The notes below the pieces were generated by a model. The model had not been told where the DNA came from, searched no databases, and saw only the letters and a program-made list of their open reading frames with translations. Shown in pieces: positions 55,383 to 64,000 of a stretch of 64,000 nt of DNA. Within the stretch, counting starts at the first letter, position 1; each line of letters begins with the position of its first letter. Source of the stretch: Phaeodactylum tricornutum CCAP 1055/1 (lineage: Eukaryota > Bacillariophyta > Bacillariophyceae > Surirellales > Neidiaceae). The stretch lies in contig NC_011679.1 of NCBI RefSeq assembly GCF_000150955.2, forward strand, positions 620,001-684,000, in the 5' to 3' direction. The translations under genes were made by a program, and so were the position numbers.

Positions 55383-57577
55383 TTATTGTTTCGCCTTGCT
55401 ACCCTTCAGGAACCGGCGACGAACACCTCCGCCACCCCGGACCCGGCCTGTTTTATTTTGAATGGACTTGAGCAAAGAATTCTTATCATTCGCCTGTGAT
55501 CGGGTCCCCTCCTTGGCCAAGTTTGCCAGAAAGGTTTCCCGATCAATGGTAGGGGTGCTTCCGCCTCCACCTGCCGTAGGAGTGTTCCCACCGCTACTTG
55601 CCGTAGGAGTGCTATCACTATCGGAGCCTTGGATCGTGTTGGGCGTACCGGTAGTGCCAATTCCGCAAGGGGCTGGCAAGGCAAGAAGATATTCGTAGGC
55701 GGCTTCCGCTTGGATGAGTCCGTGTCCGTACATGTCGTCGCGACCAGGGTCGCCAAGATCCTTCGCGGTAGCTTCCAGAGCGTCGCGTACTTGATTATTG
55801 GAACATGCAGGTCGCGCGGCCCAGATCTTGGCGGCAACTCCCGCAACGTGCGGGGCGGCCATGCTGGTGCCGCGTTTTTCGGTGTAGCTTGGGACTTGTA
55901 GGTCGACAGTAATAGATTCTTTCGATAACAATGCAAGGCCATCTGCGTAACTCACGCCCATGACGGGGATGGAAACAAAGCTGTTAATAGCGCCGCGGGT
56001 CGGAGCGGTTGTAAACTGAGTATTATAAATAACGGCTGCAACGCCGCCACCCATTTCGCAATGAAAAGCCTTGTCGTCTATTGCGTTGGAACCAACTTGT
56101 ATTAGACAGATCCGCCCTTCAGCATCCTTGCACGGCTCTGTGCCTAGTCCACATTGGACCACACCCGCAGTAAGGGGAGATGTAATAAAAGGAGAGTAGT
56201 CAATGAGCGCCGTGCTGTACTCTCTACCAAGTTCGTCGAACAAACCCATACCGGGAACGGTCGATACAATGCCGACTCCGGGGGCGGCCAAGTCCACTTG
56301 GTCGTTGTGTTGGGACGTCCAGAATCGCTGTAGGTCTTTGTCGACGGATGAAACGGAAATAACGTCCGAGTATGATGCCGGGTACGACTTGGAATTGTCT
56401 TGTGCATTTCCGGCCGAGGAAACCAACAGAACTCCTTCGGATCGCAAGCTTCTGTAGATGGCGGCCGAGTTGGTCGAAAATGTGGGGCTACCGAAGGAAA
56501 GGTTGATAACCTTAGCACCCATGTCTCCACACCATTCCGCCGCACGATCGGTAGTCGAAGTGGAGGCACCTGGGTTGACTTCGTCACCAAATACACGAGC
56601 CACGAGCAGACAAATATTCTGGTTGTTGGGTATTACACCAACCACCCTCGGGTTGCGAGTGCCGGTAGCCAACATGGTACCCTGAAAATGCAGCAATACG
56701 AGGTTTTGAGTCAGATTTTTTGCGAAGCGTGCGTGTCACATCTGGAGTATTTCAATGGCCAAACAAAAGTACGTACCGTAACGTGTGTTCCATGGTTGGC
56801 AATTGCAATAGGTTCATCCCATTTACTAAGTGCTCCAATGTTGAACTCTTCCCCGGCAATGTTCGTAGCTCCTCGTGTATACGGCTAAAAAAGAGTGCCA
56901 TAGAAAACAATGGTGAGCAATCGAACTTCAACAACAAAAAGTTCTGTTGACAAGAAACAAATCCGACTTACAATGTCTGGATGTTCCACAAGAAGACCTG
57001 AATCAACGATACAGATCTTGAAACAGTCGCTACTGGGTGAGGGTAACGGAATCTTTTTGCTGTTGGCTTGGATCGCTGCGAGCCCCCAGGGAAGATTAGT
57101 TTCCTGAGTAGCACGGGTTGTTACGATCTCATCTTCGTGCATAAAAGCCTTGGCATCGTACTCTACAAAGGAGATTCCCGTCGTACTACGCAGACTGTTC
57201 ACTTCACTAGCCGGAATCTGCATCGACACGGCATTGGTGCGTCGAAAATCCGAACGCGCGCCGTCTGCGGTGAGTCCGAGCAATCCACCGCGCTCCAGCA
57301 ACTCCAAGTCACTGATTCCGCCGCGTTGTACTTCGCCCTTTTCGAAACCGATCACTACGTCTACGAGATCGACACCCGTTTCGTTGGATGCCGACGCTCG
57401 CCTCGAACGGTTGCCGGCATCGTGAAGGCGCGCTTCCGCACCTTGGTGGAGTAGCGAAGCGAACACGAGGCACTGGGCGAACGTCGCGACACTGCAGCAG
57501 CTCCGCTGTCTATGATTTCTGGATGACACCGTTGTCCGCGATGATCTGGAGGGAGAATGCATAGCGTTCCTCTGCAT
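55383..57577 (-). CDS. Subtilisin-like serine protease (S8) with PA domain
   Basis: Three exons on the minus strand: 56972-57577, 56777-56884 and 55383-56681, introns 87 and 95 bp, both phase 0. The protein has 670 residues. Catalytic triad: Asp about 192 (ICIVDSGLLVEHPD), His about 233 (NHGTHVTGT, restored only by joining exons 2 and 3) and Ser about 511 (GTSMAAPHVAG). The oxyanion Asn is near 330 (SSAGN). A PA domain is inserted between Asn and Ser (about 400-500). The N-terminus has a likely signal anchor and a prodomain (DVVIGFEKGE). The tail has Gly/Ser/Thr/Pro repeats then a basic end (VRRRFLKGSKAKQ). Probably secreted or vacuolar. Confidence 0.9.
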
Positions 57578-58742
57578 GCGGTGAATAGTATTGCCTTTGT
57601 CCGATAGGATACTTCCTACTTTGTGTTTTTGGTGGTTGCTGCAAAAAATTGTCGTGCAGGTCTTTTGAGTTCGGTCAACGGTATTTTGTATGTGGGTGTT
57701 ATCAGTTAGACGGCGAGAAAGGAGTTACACGAGGGACATGTAGAGGCTCTCAGCAAACTCGTGAAAATCACGATCGAGGTCCAGCGAGCCGTTTCCGTTT
57801 TGGCACGAACGCTGCACGCGCTGTGTGGAGTATGGCCCACATACCTCGTTTGAATTGGCATTTGAGAATCTCTCTGCTTTCGACTAGAATACTTAACAAG
57901 AATCTTCAATTGCTATTCGAGGTATTTCTATTCCTGTCACAACGGATTTCCAAAAAAGACTTTCTCCTTACGTTAGTTACGTTTTACACCGTTGCATCTT
58001 TATAATAAAAGGTAGACGACATACTTGAAATAGCGCGATACTCGTGGATATATTTAACTCGAGAGCTCGAAAGAGACGGGACTTGGTACTCCGGCTAAGC
58101 AATTCCAATTCATACATGTGGAGCCTCAATCCTATGAGCGGCATTGGCATAGAGTAAAGTATGTAATCTTAAGTAGTAGCGAAGAAGGTAGTACCTGTTC
58201 TATGAAACGCTTAACACGAACGATATGTGCTAAGTAGAACGCACGCGCAAGTTTCACATCGATGGGTGCAAATGACTTGGAACTATTGCCGAATTCGTCA
58301 GCCGGACAATCGGGATTGAAGAGAATCTCTTGTTGGACATAGCTGTTGACACGATGCATCTGTCAAACCGATTCTGAAGTTTCCCAATTTTGTCGCGTCT
58401 TCAGTCCCTCTTCATGCAGTTCACGAAACGACATTTCGTTGGATTGCCTCGTCGCCATTCGAATTTGACCGGCACGAACGACTGGAAGGCTAGCAGTCCG
58501 TCGGTCTACACGAATTCACAGTCCGGCAAGGCAATCCCAGTCAGTCAACAAACAATCCACGCGCCAATCCATCTTCGTTCCCCTCTCTTGGCTCTCTTCC
58601 AACGAAAAAAAAACGGAAGACGGGTGTCGACAACGCGCTAACGTGCAACTTTACTGTCCATCCGCAAAGCTTTGCGTTTCTATAGACTGATCGCAGTCCT
58701 TTGGACGCACATCTCACACCGACCGTGATCTCTTGTGCCATC
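57578..58742. other. Intergenic, about 1.2 kb
   Basis: Shared upstream region of the subtilase (minus) and SURF6 (plus). A minus-strand frame at 58132-58359 (starts MHRVNSYVQQE) has an ATG and 75 codons but no known motif; it may be a small gene or chance. Nothing else was recognised. Confidence 0.45.
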
Positions 58743-59972
58743 ATGACAGCTTCAGCGAACAGCATGCACAAGTATAACGCCCACCATATGGTGCGGGAAC
58801 TTGCCGAACACAACGATTTCTTCGATATGCTGGTAGACATGATTCCCAGCAAACTTTACATTGCCGGACAGTCCGGAGATGACTACAATCCCAACGCCAA
58901 GTATCTCAAAAAGACTGCTACTGATTCGAAAGAAGCAAGACGAGCCCAAGCCAAACAAGCCAAGCGTCGAAAGTTGGATCCGACACAGGCGGTAGGAACG
59001 GTCGAAACCAAGAAACGCCTTGCGGAACAAAACGAGTTCCACCAAAACCAAGTTCTGCCGACCATTGCCGTTCCGGCTGCCGCCGTCACCCCGCGCAAAG
59101 GTTCCGTCAATAGCTCCAGCGAGACAGCAGTAGTATCTCCGAACGTCTCGCGCATGGATGAATTGCGGGCCCGGCTACACGCCAAACTCGAGGCCGCCAA
59201 ACGCCAACGTCCCAACACGACCGCCACTACGCCCGATGCGGTCAGTAAGCGCGCCGCTCGACGAGCCGAGAAACGACGTCGGCAAGAGGAAGCCCGCCAT
59301 AAAGCGGCAGCTTCCAAGTCGGTTGTCAAATCGAATTCCAGCAGCAAGTATACGGTCGGCAGAGATGCAAACATTGACATGGACCCGGCCGCTGATTTGG
59401 CCAATTTAGATTTCGGTCGTCTCGCTGGACTCAATTCGCATACTAAAGAACATTACAGCAAAAGCAACAAGGCGCTGGCTAATCTAAGTAAGACAAAGAA
59501 CCTCGAACGAATGCTCGCCGATGCGGAGGCGAAACGCGAACGAATCGAAGCACTCAAAGCCTGCAAGGACGAATCAGCACAGGCGGAAGCCAGGCAGATA
59601 TTGTGGAAGGACACATTGCAAGAAGCGGACGGTCAACGTGTCAAGGACGATCCAATGAAACTAAAGAAAGCACTCAAACGCAAAGAAGTCAAAAAGGCCA
59701 AATCGAAAAAGGCGTGGAAATCACGAATGGAGAATGTGTCGGATGCCGCCCAATCACGACAAAAAATTCGGCAGCACAACTTGTCAGCACGCAAAGCGGG
59801 GGGTCAAAGCGGGGCCAACCTGAGCAAAAAGAAAATTGCGGATGCAGGTGAAGATGGGGGTAGACGATTGTCTCGTGCCGGCTTCGAGGGCCGGAAACAG
59901 GATTTTCTGAACAAGGGCCCCGCCGCAAAAGCAGCTGACAAACCGAGTAAGGGAAAGAATGGCAAACAATAA
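58743..59972 (+). CDS. SURF6/Rrp14 ribosome biogenesis protein
   Basis: The protein has 409 residues and is very basic with long Lys/Arg/Ala helices. The SURF6 signature is in the last third: KDTLQEADGQRVKDDPMKLKKALKRKEVKKAKSKKAW (split by convention), followed by RQKIRQHNLSARKAGG. An N-terminal region (HMVRELAEHNDFFDMLVDMIP) matches the Rrp14 N-terminal domain. The family acts in the nucleolus in pre-rRNA processing for the large subunit. The chosen ATG is the first in frame. Confidence 0.9.
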   Translation: MTASANSMHKYNAHHMVRELAEHNDFFDMLVDMIPSKLYIAGQSGDDYNPNAKYLKKTATDSKEARRAQAKQAKRRKLDPTQAVGTVETKKRLAEQNEFHQNQVLPTIAVPAAAVTPRKGSVNSSSETAVVSPNVSRMDELRARLHAKLEAAKRQRPNTTATTPDAVSKRAARRAEKRRRQEEARHKAAASKSVVKSNSSSKYTVGRDANIDMDPAADLANLDFGRLAGLNSHTKEHYSKSNKALANLSKTKNLERMLADAEAKRERIEALKACKDESAQAEARQILWKDTLQEADGQRVKDDPMKLKKALKRKEVKKAKSKKAWKSRMENVSDAAQSRQKIRQHNLSARKAGGQSGANLSKKKIADAGEDGGRRLSRAGFEGRKQDFLNKGPAAKAADKPSKGKNGKQ

Positions 59973-60408
59973 CAACATAAACACAGTCTTACGGACTACA
60001 CAATATTGTAGCCTCGTATATTGTGGGAGAGCCAGTGTCCCCGTACACCCGGGACCAAGAAACAAAATCAATCATTCCAGTCTCCAGGGCTCTGCACAAA
60101 GATACCCTCATACATCGCTATCGGCCCTTGTCTAGAACCAACAGTTGACAGTAGTGTATCATCCGTTTCTGCTGGCATCTTGTTTGACAAAAAGCACTTT
60201 CCAGGAGACGCTTGGAGGGTTTGTCCAGTGTCCATCACAGTTCTGGTTGTTGCACCGTAATTATCCAAGTTTTGGATCCACCATGACACCGCAATAGAGA
60301 CAATAACCACTTTCCAGGAGACGCTCGGAGGGGTTGTCCAGTGTCCACCACAGTGCTTGTTGTTGCAGTTGTCCAGTGTCCACCACAGTGCTTGTTGTTG
60401 TACCGTAA
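59973..60408. other. Intergenic between convergent genes, with duplicated cupin 3' end
   Basis: Between SURF6 and the cupin gene. Mostly occupied by the direct repeat annotated at 60195-60444. No separate gene was seen. Confidence 0.6.
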
Positions 60409-60444
60409 TTATCCAAGTTTTGGGCCCACCGTGACACCGCAATA
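60195..60444. repeat. Direct repeat duplicating the cupin 3' end, with nested 35-bp tandem
   Basis: Copy 1 (60195-60296, 102 bp) and copy 2 (60308-60444, 137 bp) both start CACTTTCCAGGAGACGCT and end CACCGCAATA. Copy 2 is longer because a ~35-bp piece (TTGTCCAGTGTCCACCACAG and flanks) occurs twice in a row inside it. Both copies encode a YCGV-x-V-x-PKLG-stop ending on the minus strand, the C-terminus of the neighbouring cupin protein. So the 3' end of that gene was duplicated in place. Confidence 0.85.
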
Positions 60445-60948
60445 AAAAAGACGCAACGGTTCCGTGTCCTCCGAGGCAACCGAAAACGCGTGCGCTTTCG
60501 TGGGAGGGACGTGTAGGAAGTCTCCGGTCTTCATGGTAACTAGCTCGTTCGGCCAATCCGTCACCGTGGCGTACCCTTGACCCGATAGCACGTAAAAGAA
60601 CTCGTGCATGCTTCCGTGAACGTGCGTCGCAATCAATTTTCCGGGCAAAATATCGACGACGGCGCATCCAGCAACGTTCGGAATCGCTGAATGTTCCAGC
60701 AGCTGCCGTTTAAATATCCCGAGATGTGATGTCGGACGCAAGCGAACTTGATCGGTAGCGACAACCGTCGCGGACGACGAGAAAGGTGGTTGATCCGTTA
60801 GTGCTTCTTGCAAGGATGTTGAGCTGTGTACTCCAATCTCCAACACTTGGTTCTGTACCCAACAGAAAGCGTAGCCGAAAAGGCACCCCAAACAGGCGTA
60901 GGCCCACGCGCGGTCGTGCCACACGCGGCGTACACTCTCCCGTCCCAT
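60409..60948 (-). CDS. Membrane-anchored cupin-domain protein
   Basis: The protein has 179 residues. A hydrophobic segment near the N-terminus (AYACLGCLFGYAFCWV) is a likely anchor. The cupin core has THVHGSMHEFFYVLSGQG (motif 1 with metal-binding His and Glu) and GDFLHVPPTKAHAFSV (motif 2 with His). The substrate is unknown; many such single-domain cupins are dioxygenases or binding proteins. The C-terminal VTVGPKLG is encoded inside a repeat, and a second copy of this ending lies downstream. TCACTGTCA lies 53 bp upstream of the ATG. Confidence 0.8.
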   Translation of the reverse strand: MGRESVRRVWHDRAWAYACLGCLFGYAFCWVQNQVLEIGVHSSTSLQEALTDQPPFSSSATVVATDQVRLRPTSHLGIFKRQLLEHSAIPNVAGCAVVDILPGKLIATHVHGSMHEFFYVLSGQGYATVTDWPNELVTMKTGDFLHVPPTKAHAFSVASEDTEPLRLFYCGVTVGPKLG

Positions 60949-61423
60949 GGGATCGTAGCTCCGACCCGTGACTTTCTTCGGGTTTCGGGTCCTCCACTTC
61001 TCACTGTCAGTAGTGCCTATGAAGTGTTCAAACTTTCTTCTTTGTGCTACGGGTGCCGCTGGATGGCATCCACAAAGCGTTTACACTGACATATGAGTCG
61101 TTTGAGAAAACGAGAACCACCAAGAAAAGTAAGAGATTGGAAGAGCGATTTGTTCGAGGTACGCATTCAAATTTTAAATAAGGCTATTTCGTAAAATTTG
61201 GGAAAGAACAAGTTTAACTTTGACCCCCGTACGGAGAACGTGGCGTCGTGTCACCATGGAAGCTAGACTGCTACGGACGAATGATGTGTGAGAAATTAGC
61301 TCTGAACTACAGTGAATCGACAAATCCCTTCTTTGTTTAGTGGTAGGGAAAGGCGTGCCTAAATCGTTACAATATAAAAAACAAGTTGAACAGAAATTTC
61401 TTCCAGAGCACTGGCTGTCCAAT
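60949..61423. other. Intergenic, divergent 5' region
   Basis: Shared upstream region of the cupin (minus) and Deg protease (plus). Contains TCACTGTCA at 61001-61009, oriented toward the cupin. No gene was seen. Confidence 0.5.
61001..61009 (-). promoter_or_regulatory. TGACAGTGA word upstream of cupin gene
   Basis: On the minus strand TGACAGTGA lies 53 bp before the ATG, in line with the spacing seen at other genes of this window. Role inferred from recurrence. Confidence 0.35.
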
Positions 61424-62824
61424 ATGAGAGCACTGGTGTGGGGATTTCTCTTTCTAGCAACGGCGCACGCGTGGGTCCTGCGGCAGCGACCACCGTCACT
61501 TCAAGTCTCTGTATTGCCTCAACTGCAGCAAACGCCTCGGTCGGATGCGGACAAATGTGCGGACGAAACCACCACTCGTGAAACGTCCCGTAGGAAACTG
61601 TTGCAGACGTCCGCTGCGATGGCGTGGTTGTCCGCGTGCGGATCTCCGGCGTGGGCATTGGACGATTCCGAAAACAAGCGTATCACCGTATTCGAAAAGA
61701 CGGCACCGTCCGTCGTTTTCATCGACACCTTTACGGAACGGAGGGACGTCTTCAGTACCAACGTTATGGAAGTACCTCTCGGAAGTGGATCTGGCTTTGT
61801 ATGGGATACGGAAGGACACATTGTGACCAATTTTCATGTCGTCCGGAACGCCCAGTCGGCGCAAATTGCTTTTTTAACCGACGGGAAAGATATAGCCAAC
61901 CTTAGCCTGCCACCAGCATCGGCGGCAATCAATAATCCGTATTCTTCAATGCGTGGGTTCGGAAGCATGTCGGCCAACGTCAAACGATCCGTGTATAAAG
62001 CGAGGGTGGTTGGTGTGGATCCGGGAAAGGACATTGCTATTTTACGTGTCGATGCCCCCAAAGAGATCCTAGCGCCCATGGCTTTGGGAACGAGTAAAGG
62101 ACTTAAAGTGGGACAGTATTCCATGGCAATCGGGAATCCATTTGGCTTGGATCACACACTGACGGCAGGCATTATTTCTGGCATTGGACGCGAAGTAAAG
62201 TCTCCCATCGGTCGACCCATTACGAACGTTATTCAGACCGACGCCGCCATCAATCCAGGGAATTCCGGCGGACCCCTGCTCGACTCATCCGGCAAATGCA
62301 TAGGCATGAACACGGCGATATATTCTCCGTCCGGTGCCTCGGCCGGTATTGGTTTTGCAATCCCAATTGACACCGTGAAATTTATTGTCGAGACGCTCAT
62401 TCGGGATGGCAGGGTGGTTCGACCAGTTTTGGGTATTTCCTACCTCGAATACAAACAAGCACGCGCTCTAGGGATAAATAGCGGTGTCTTGGTACTCGAA
62501 GCACCTGCCGGAAGCCCTCCTGCTCTCGCCGGTCTCAAAGGAACGCGACGAACCGAGTCTGGTTTGGTAGAAATCGGTGACATTATAACGAAAGTGGGAG
62601 ACAAGGTCATAACCGTGGAGTCCGATTTGTTTCAAGCTTTAGAAGAGTACAAGCCGGGTGATGTCGTGGACGTGACCGTAAATCGGGTTTCGGCAGTGAA
62701 CGATCAGCTAACAATGTCGACGTTGATACTACAAATTCCATTGCAAGCCAGTTCCGATATCGAAAAGTCCATGGGCGTGTTTCAATACCCTGTGCCTGTG
62801 CCAGTGCCAGTTCCAAGTCAATAG
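61424..62824 (+). CDS. Thylakoid-lumen Deg/HtrA serine protease
   Basis: The protein has 466 residues. Catalytic triad: His138 (IVTNFHVVRN), Asp203 (GKDIAIL) and Ser281 (NPGNSGGPL). One PDZ domain follows (about 365-450: LVEIGDIITKVGDKVI). Targeting reads in three steps: a signal peptide (MRALVWGFLFLATAHAW), a transit-like stretch, then a twin-arginine signal (TSRRKLLQTSAAMAWLSACG ending AWA before LDD). That predicts Tat export into the lumen, as for Deg1/Deg8 enzymes of photosystem II repair. The residue after the first signal is Trp rather than the usual Phe. The C-terminus has a PVPVPVPV repeat. Confidence 0.93.
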   Translation: MRALVWGFLFLATAHAWVLRQRPPSLQVSVLPQLQQTPRSDADKCADETTTRETSRRKLLQTSAAMAWLSACGSPAWALDDSENKRITVFEKTAPSVVFIDTFTERRDVFSTNVMEVPLGSGSGFVWDTEGHIVTNFHVVRNAQSAQIAFLTDGKDIANLSLPPASAAINNPYSSMRGFGSMSANVKRSVYKARVVGVDPGKDIAILRVDAPKEILAPMALGTSKGLKVGQYSMAIGNPFGLDHTLTAGIISGIGREVKSPIGRPITNVIQTDAAINPGNSGGPLLDSSGKCIGMNTAIYSPSGASAGIGFAIPIDTVKFIVETLIRDGRVVRPVLGISYLEYKQARALGINSGVLVLEAPAGSPPALAGLKGTRRTESGLVEIGDIITKVGDKVITVESDLFQALEEYKPGDVVDVTVNRVSAVNDQLTMSTLILQIPLQASSDIEKSMGVFQYPVPVPVPVPSQ

Positions 62825-62884
62825 AGAAAAGAGTACTAGACAACACATAGGATGCTTTAATTGAAATTTAGGCGATGGCCACTT

Positions 62885-64000
62885 TTACTTGTAGTCTAAA
62901 ATCTCATCGCTCCCAATATTAGCCATTGGGTCGCTCTTCCGATCTTTGAGCAGCCTGTAAGCTTCCATATCTTCCTCAGTCATTTCAACTTCAGCGTTCA
63001 TTGAGTGGTACTTGCGCTTTCTGTCGTCTACTATTTCTTTAGGCACTTCTTTGCTCAGTGCCTCTTTCAATTTGGCCTCATCTAACTGTGCTTTCGGATT
63101 CGCTTCTCCGTAAAGTTTCGACCGGTTGACTGGCGCCGACGATAGCTTGCTTTCATTCCTTGCCCTACCTGGGTATGATTGTAGCATGCCACGAGCCTGT
63201 GCCAATGCAGCAGACCCAGCCACCCCTGTTCCGTATCTCATTTCGTTGGCTTCGTCGTTCGCTATTCGGCCATTCTCTCCTGTACAGTACGAAGCCTTCA
63301 ACAACGAATGATCATCGGCATAACCCCACTGAAATGCTCCTTTGTGGAAGTAGCTACCCCACACAGTAGTGTGTCCGTTGCTCAGTATATCTTCTTCGTA
63401 TTTCGAAGAGATAGCCTCACGTTTGGTCGAGGTCCCACCTTCTATACGCCCATCCCTCGAATACATCTCGGCTTTCGTCTGCACGCCAAACCTCAGTTTC
63501 CGTTCCTGAGCCATATCATCCGCCTTCTTTTCCGTCTCAGTAGCTGACGCTAAACCTCCTTGCCCGTCGAGGTATTCTGCCCCACCATATTTGTCCAATA
63601 CGCGCTTTTTCCTCTCAAGCTTCATGTCTTTGGCTTTCGACTCAAAAGTTCTCTTGAGTACTTCGGCTTGCGAAGGATTGGCTTGCGGATGTATTTCATC
63701 AACACCTTTGTCCGTTGCATCCCATGCGAATAATTGCGTATCGGCCAATTGCACAGCATCTCCCGAAATACGTGCAAAATTATCTCCGGCAAATTGCGAC
63801 TCGGTCGGATCGACTTCTGGATGAGGATTGTCTCGCATGGAGCGGGATTTGGGGTCGTAGTAAGCGGAGTTAGGGTCAAGATTGCGCAAATACTTGGCTG
63901 TGTCTTCCCGAATTCGCAAATTTCGTGCCGTCACTTTCATTTGGGCTCCACCAACACCACCCTGCCTGGCCAATCGTGTCGTCAGGACCTTGGCATCTTC
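62885..64000 (-). CDS. SLU7: Pre-mRNA splicing factor SLU7, 3' part (gene runs off the window)
   Basis: The frame is open to the right edge of the window, so the 5' part, including the expected CCHC zinc knuckle, lies outside. About 371 codons are visible. The match to SLU7 is strong: ARNLRIREDTAKYLRNLDPN, SAYYDPKSRSMRDNP, QLFAWDATDKG, SKYEEDILSNGHTTVWGSYF and KASYCTGENGR. SLU7 acts in the second step of splicing, in 3' splice-site choice. The C-terminus ends PMANIGSDEILDYK, similar to the human end. It converges on the Deg protease gene, 60 bp between stops. Confidence 0.93.
   Translation of the reverse strand, partial: EDAKVLTTRLARQGGVGGAQMKVTARNLRIREDTAKYLRNLDPNSAYYDPKSRSMRDNPHPEVDPTESQFAGDNFARISGDAVQLADTQLFAWDATDKGVDEIHPQANPSQAEVLKRTFESKAKDMKLERKKRVLDKYGGAEYLDGQGGLASATETEKKADDMAQERKLRFGVQTKAEMYSRDGRIEGGTSTKREAISSKYEEDILSNGHTTVWGSYFHKGAFQWGYADDHSLLKASYCTGENGRIANDEANEMRYGTGVAGSAALAQARGMLQSYPGRARNESKLSSAPVNRSKLYGEANPKAQLDEAKLKEALSKEVPKEIVDDRKRKYHSMNAEVEMTEEDMEAYRLLKDRKSDPMANIGSDEILDYK

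Noticed and set aside
58132-58359. 75-codon minus-strand frame starting MHRVNSYVQQE
   Set aside because: Looks somewhat protein-like but no motif or homolog is recognised; kept only as a note in the intergenic entry.
60068-60667. 199-codon frame overlapping the cupin gene
   Set aside because: It is a different frame through the cupin 3' half and the repeat; the cupin motifs are in the other frame.

Overview
This window is nuclear DNA of a photosynthetic stramenopile, most likely a pennate diatom close to Phaeodactylum tricornutum. Three things point there. Genes are dense, with intergenic gaps mostly of 50-800 bp. Introns are few and mostly short (about 68-130 bp, GT-AG). Several proteins begin with a signal peptide ending in an Ala-Phe motif, the bipartite ER/plastid targeting signal of secondary red plastids. 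I support 29 protein genes from clear or partial homology or from a convincing reading frame, plus one short unrecognised ORF. Twelve multi-exon models were rebuilt by joining exons at splice sites that keep the frame and restore family motifs. I saw no rRNA, tRNA, CRISPR array or intact mobile element.

Layout. 0-10.4 kb: plastid ABC1/UbiB-like kinase, mitochondrial fission protein MTP18, a TFIIS-type zinc-ribbon protein, a Cys-motif protein with a signal peptide, an HMG-box protein with a CENP-N/Chl4-like C-terminal half, a small secreted protein and a kaptin-like beta-propeller. 10.6-19.6 kb: thymidylate kinase, a 57-residue membrane ORF, a gamma-carbonic-anhydrase-like protein, a claspin/Mrc1-like checkpoint mediator, RagA/B GTPase and a small membrane protein. 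19.6-21.2 kb: a gene-free stretch holding a strikingly CpG-depleted block. 21.2-29.4 kb: ribosomal protein L3 (start codon split by an intron), HAD phosphatase, syntaxin-16/Tlg2, N-acetyl-glutamyl-phosphate reductase, a TLC-domain protein and an RMND1/DUF155 protein. 29.8-40.1 kb: SNF2-RING (SHPRH/Irc20-like) ATPase, CLC chloride channel, AlkA-type DNA glycosylase and an unrecognised acidic protein. 40.8-52 kb: two Patched-like transporters flanking an RluA pseudouridine synthase and a DOMON/copper monooxygenase. 52-64 kb: CMD-fold protein, SET-domain methyltransferase, subtilase with PA domain, SURF6, a cupin whose 3' end is duplicated, a thylakoid Deg protease and the 3' part of SLU7.

The genes are mostly housekeeping and do not form one pathway. 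Three links are worth noting: kaptin-like and RagA/B both belong to amino-acid sensing upstream of TOR; claspin/Mrc1, SNF2-RING, AlkA and thymidylate kinase all serve genome maintenance; the Patched-like pair is a local duplication with a shared intron. A recurrent TGACAGTGA/TGACTGTGA-like word lies just upstream of many start codons and is the best regulatory candidate. All calls rest on reading motifs by eye; no database search was run.
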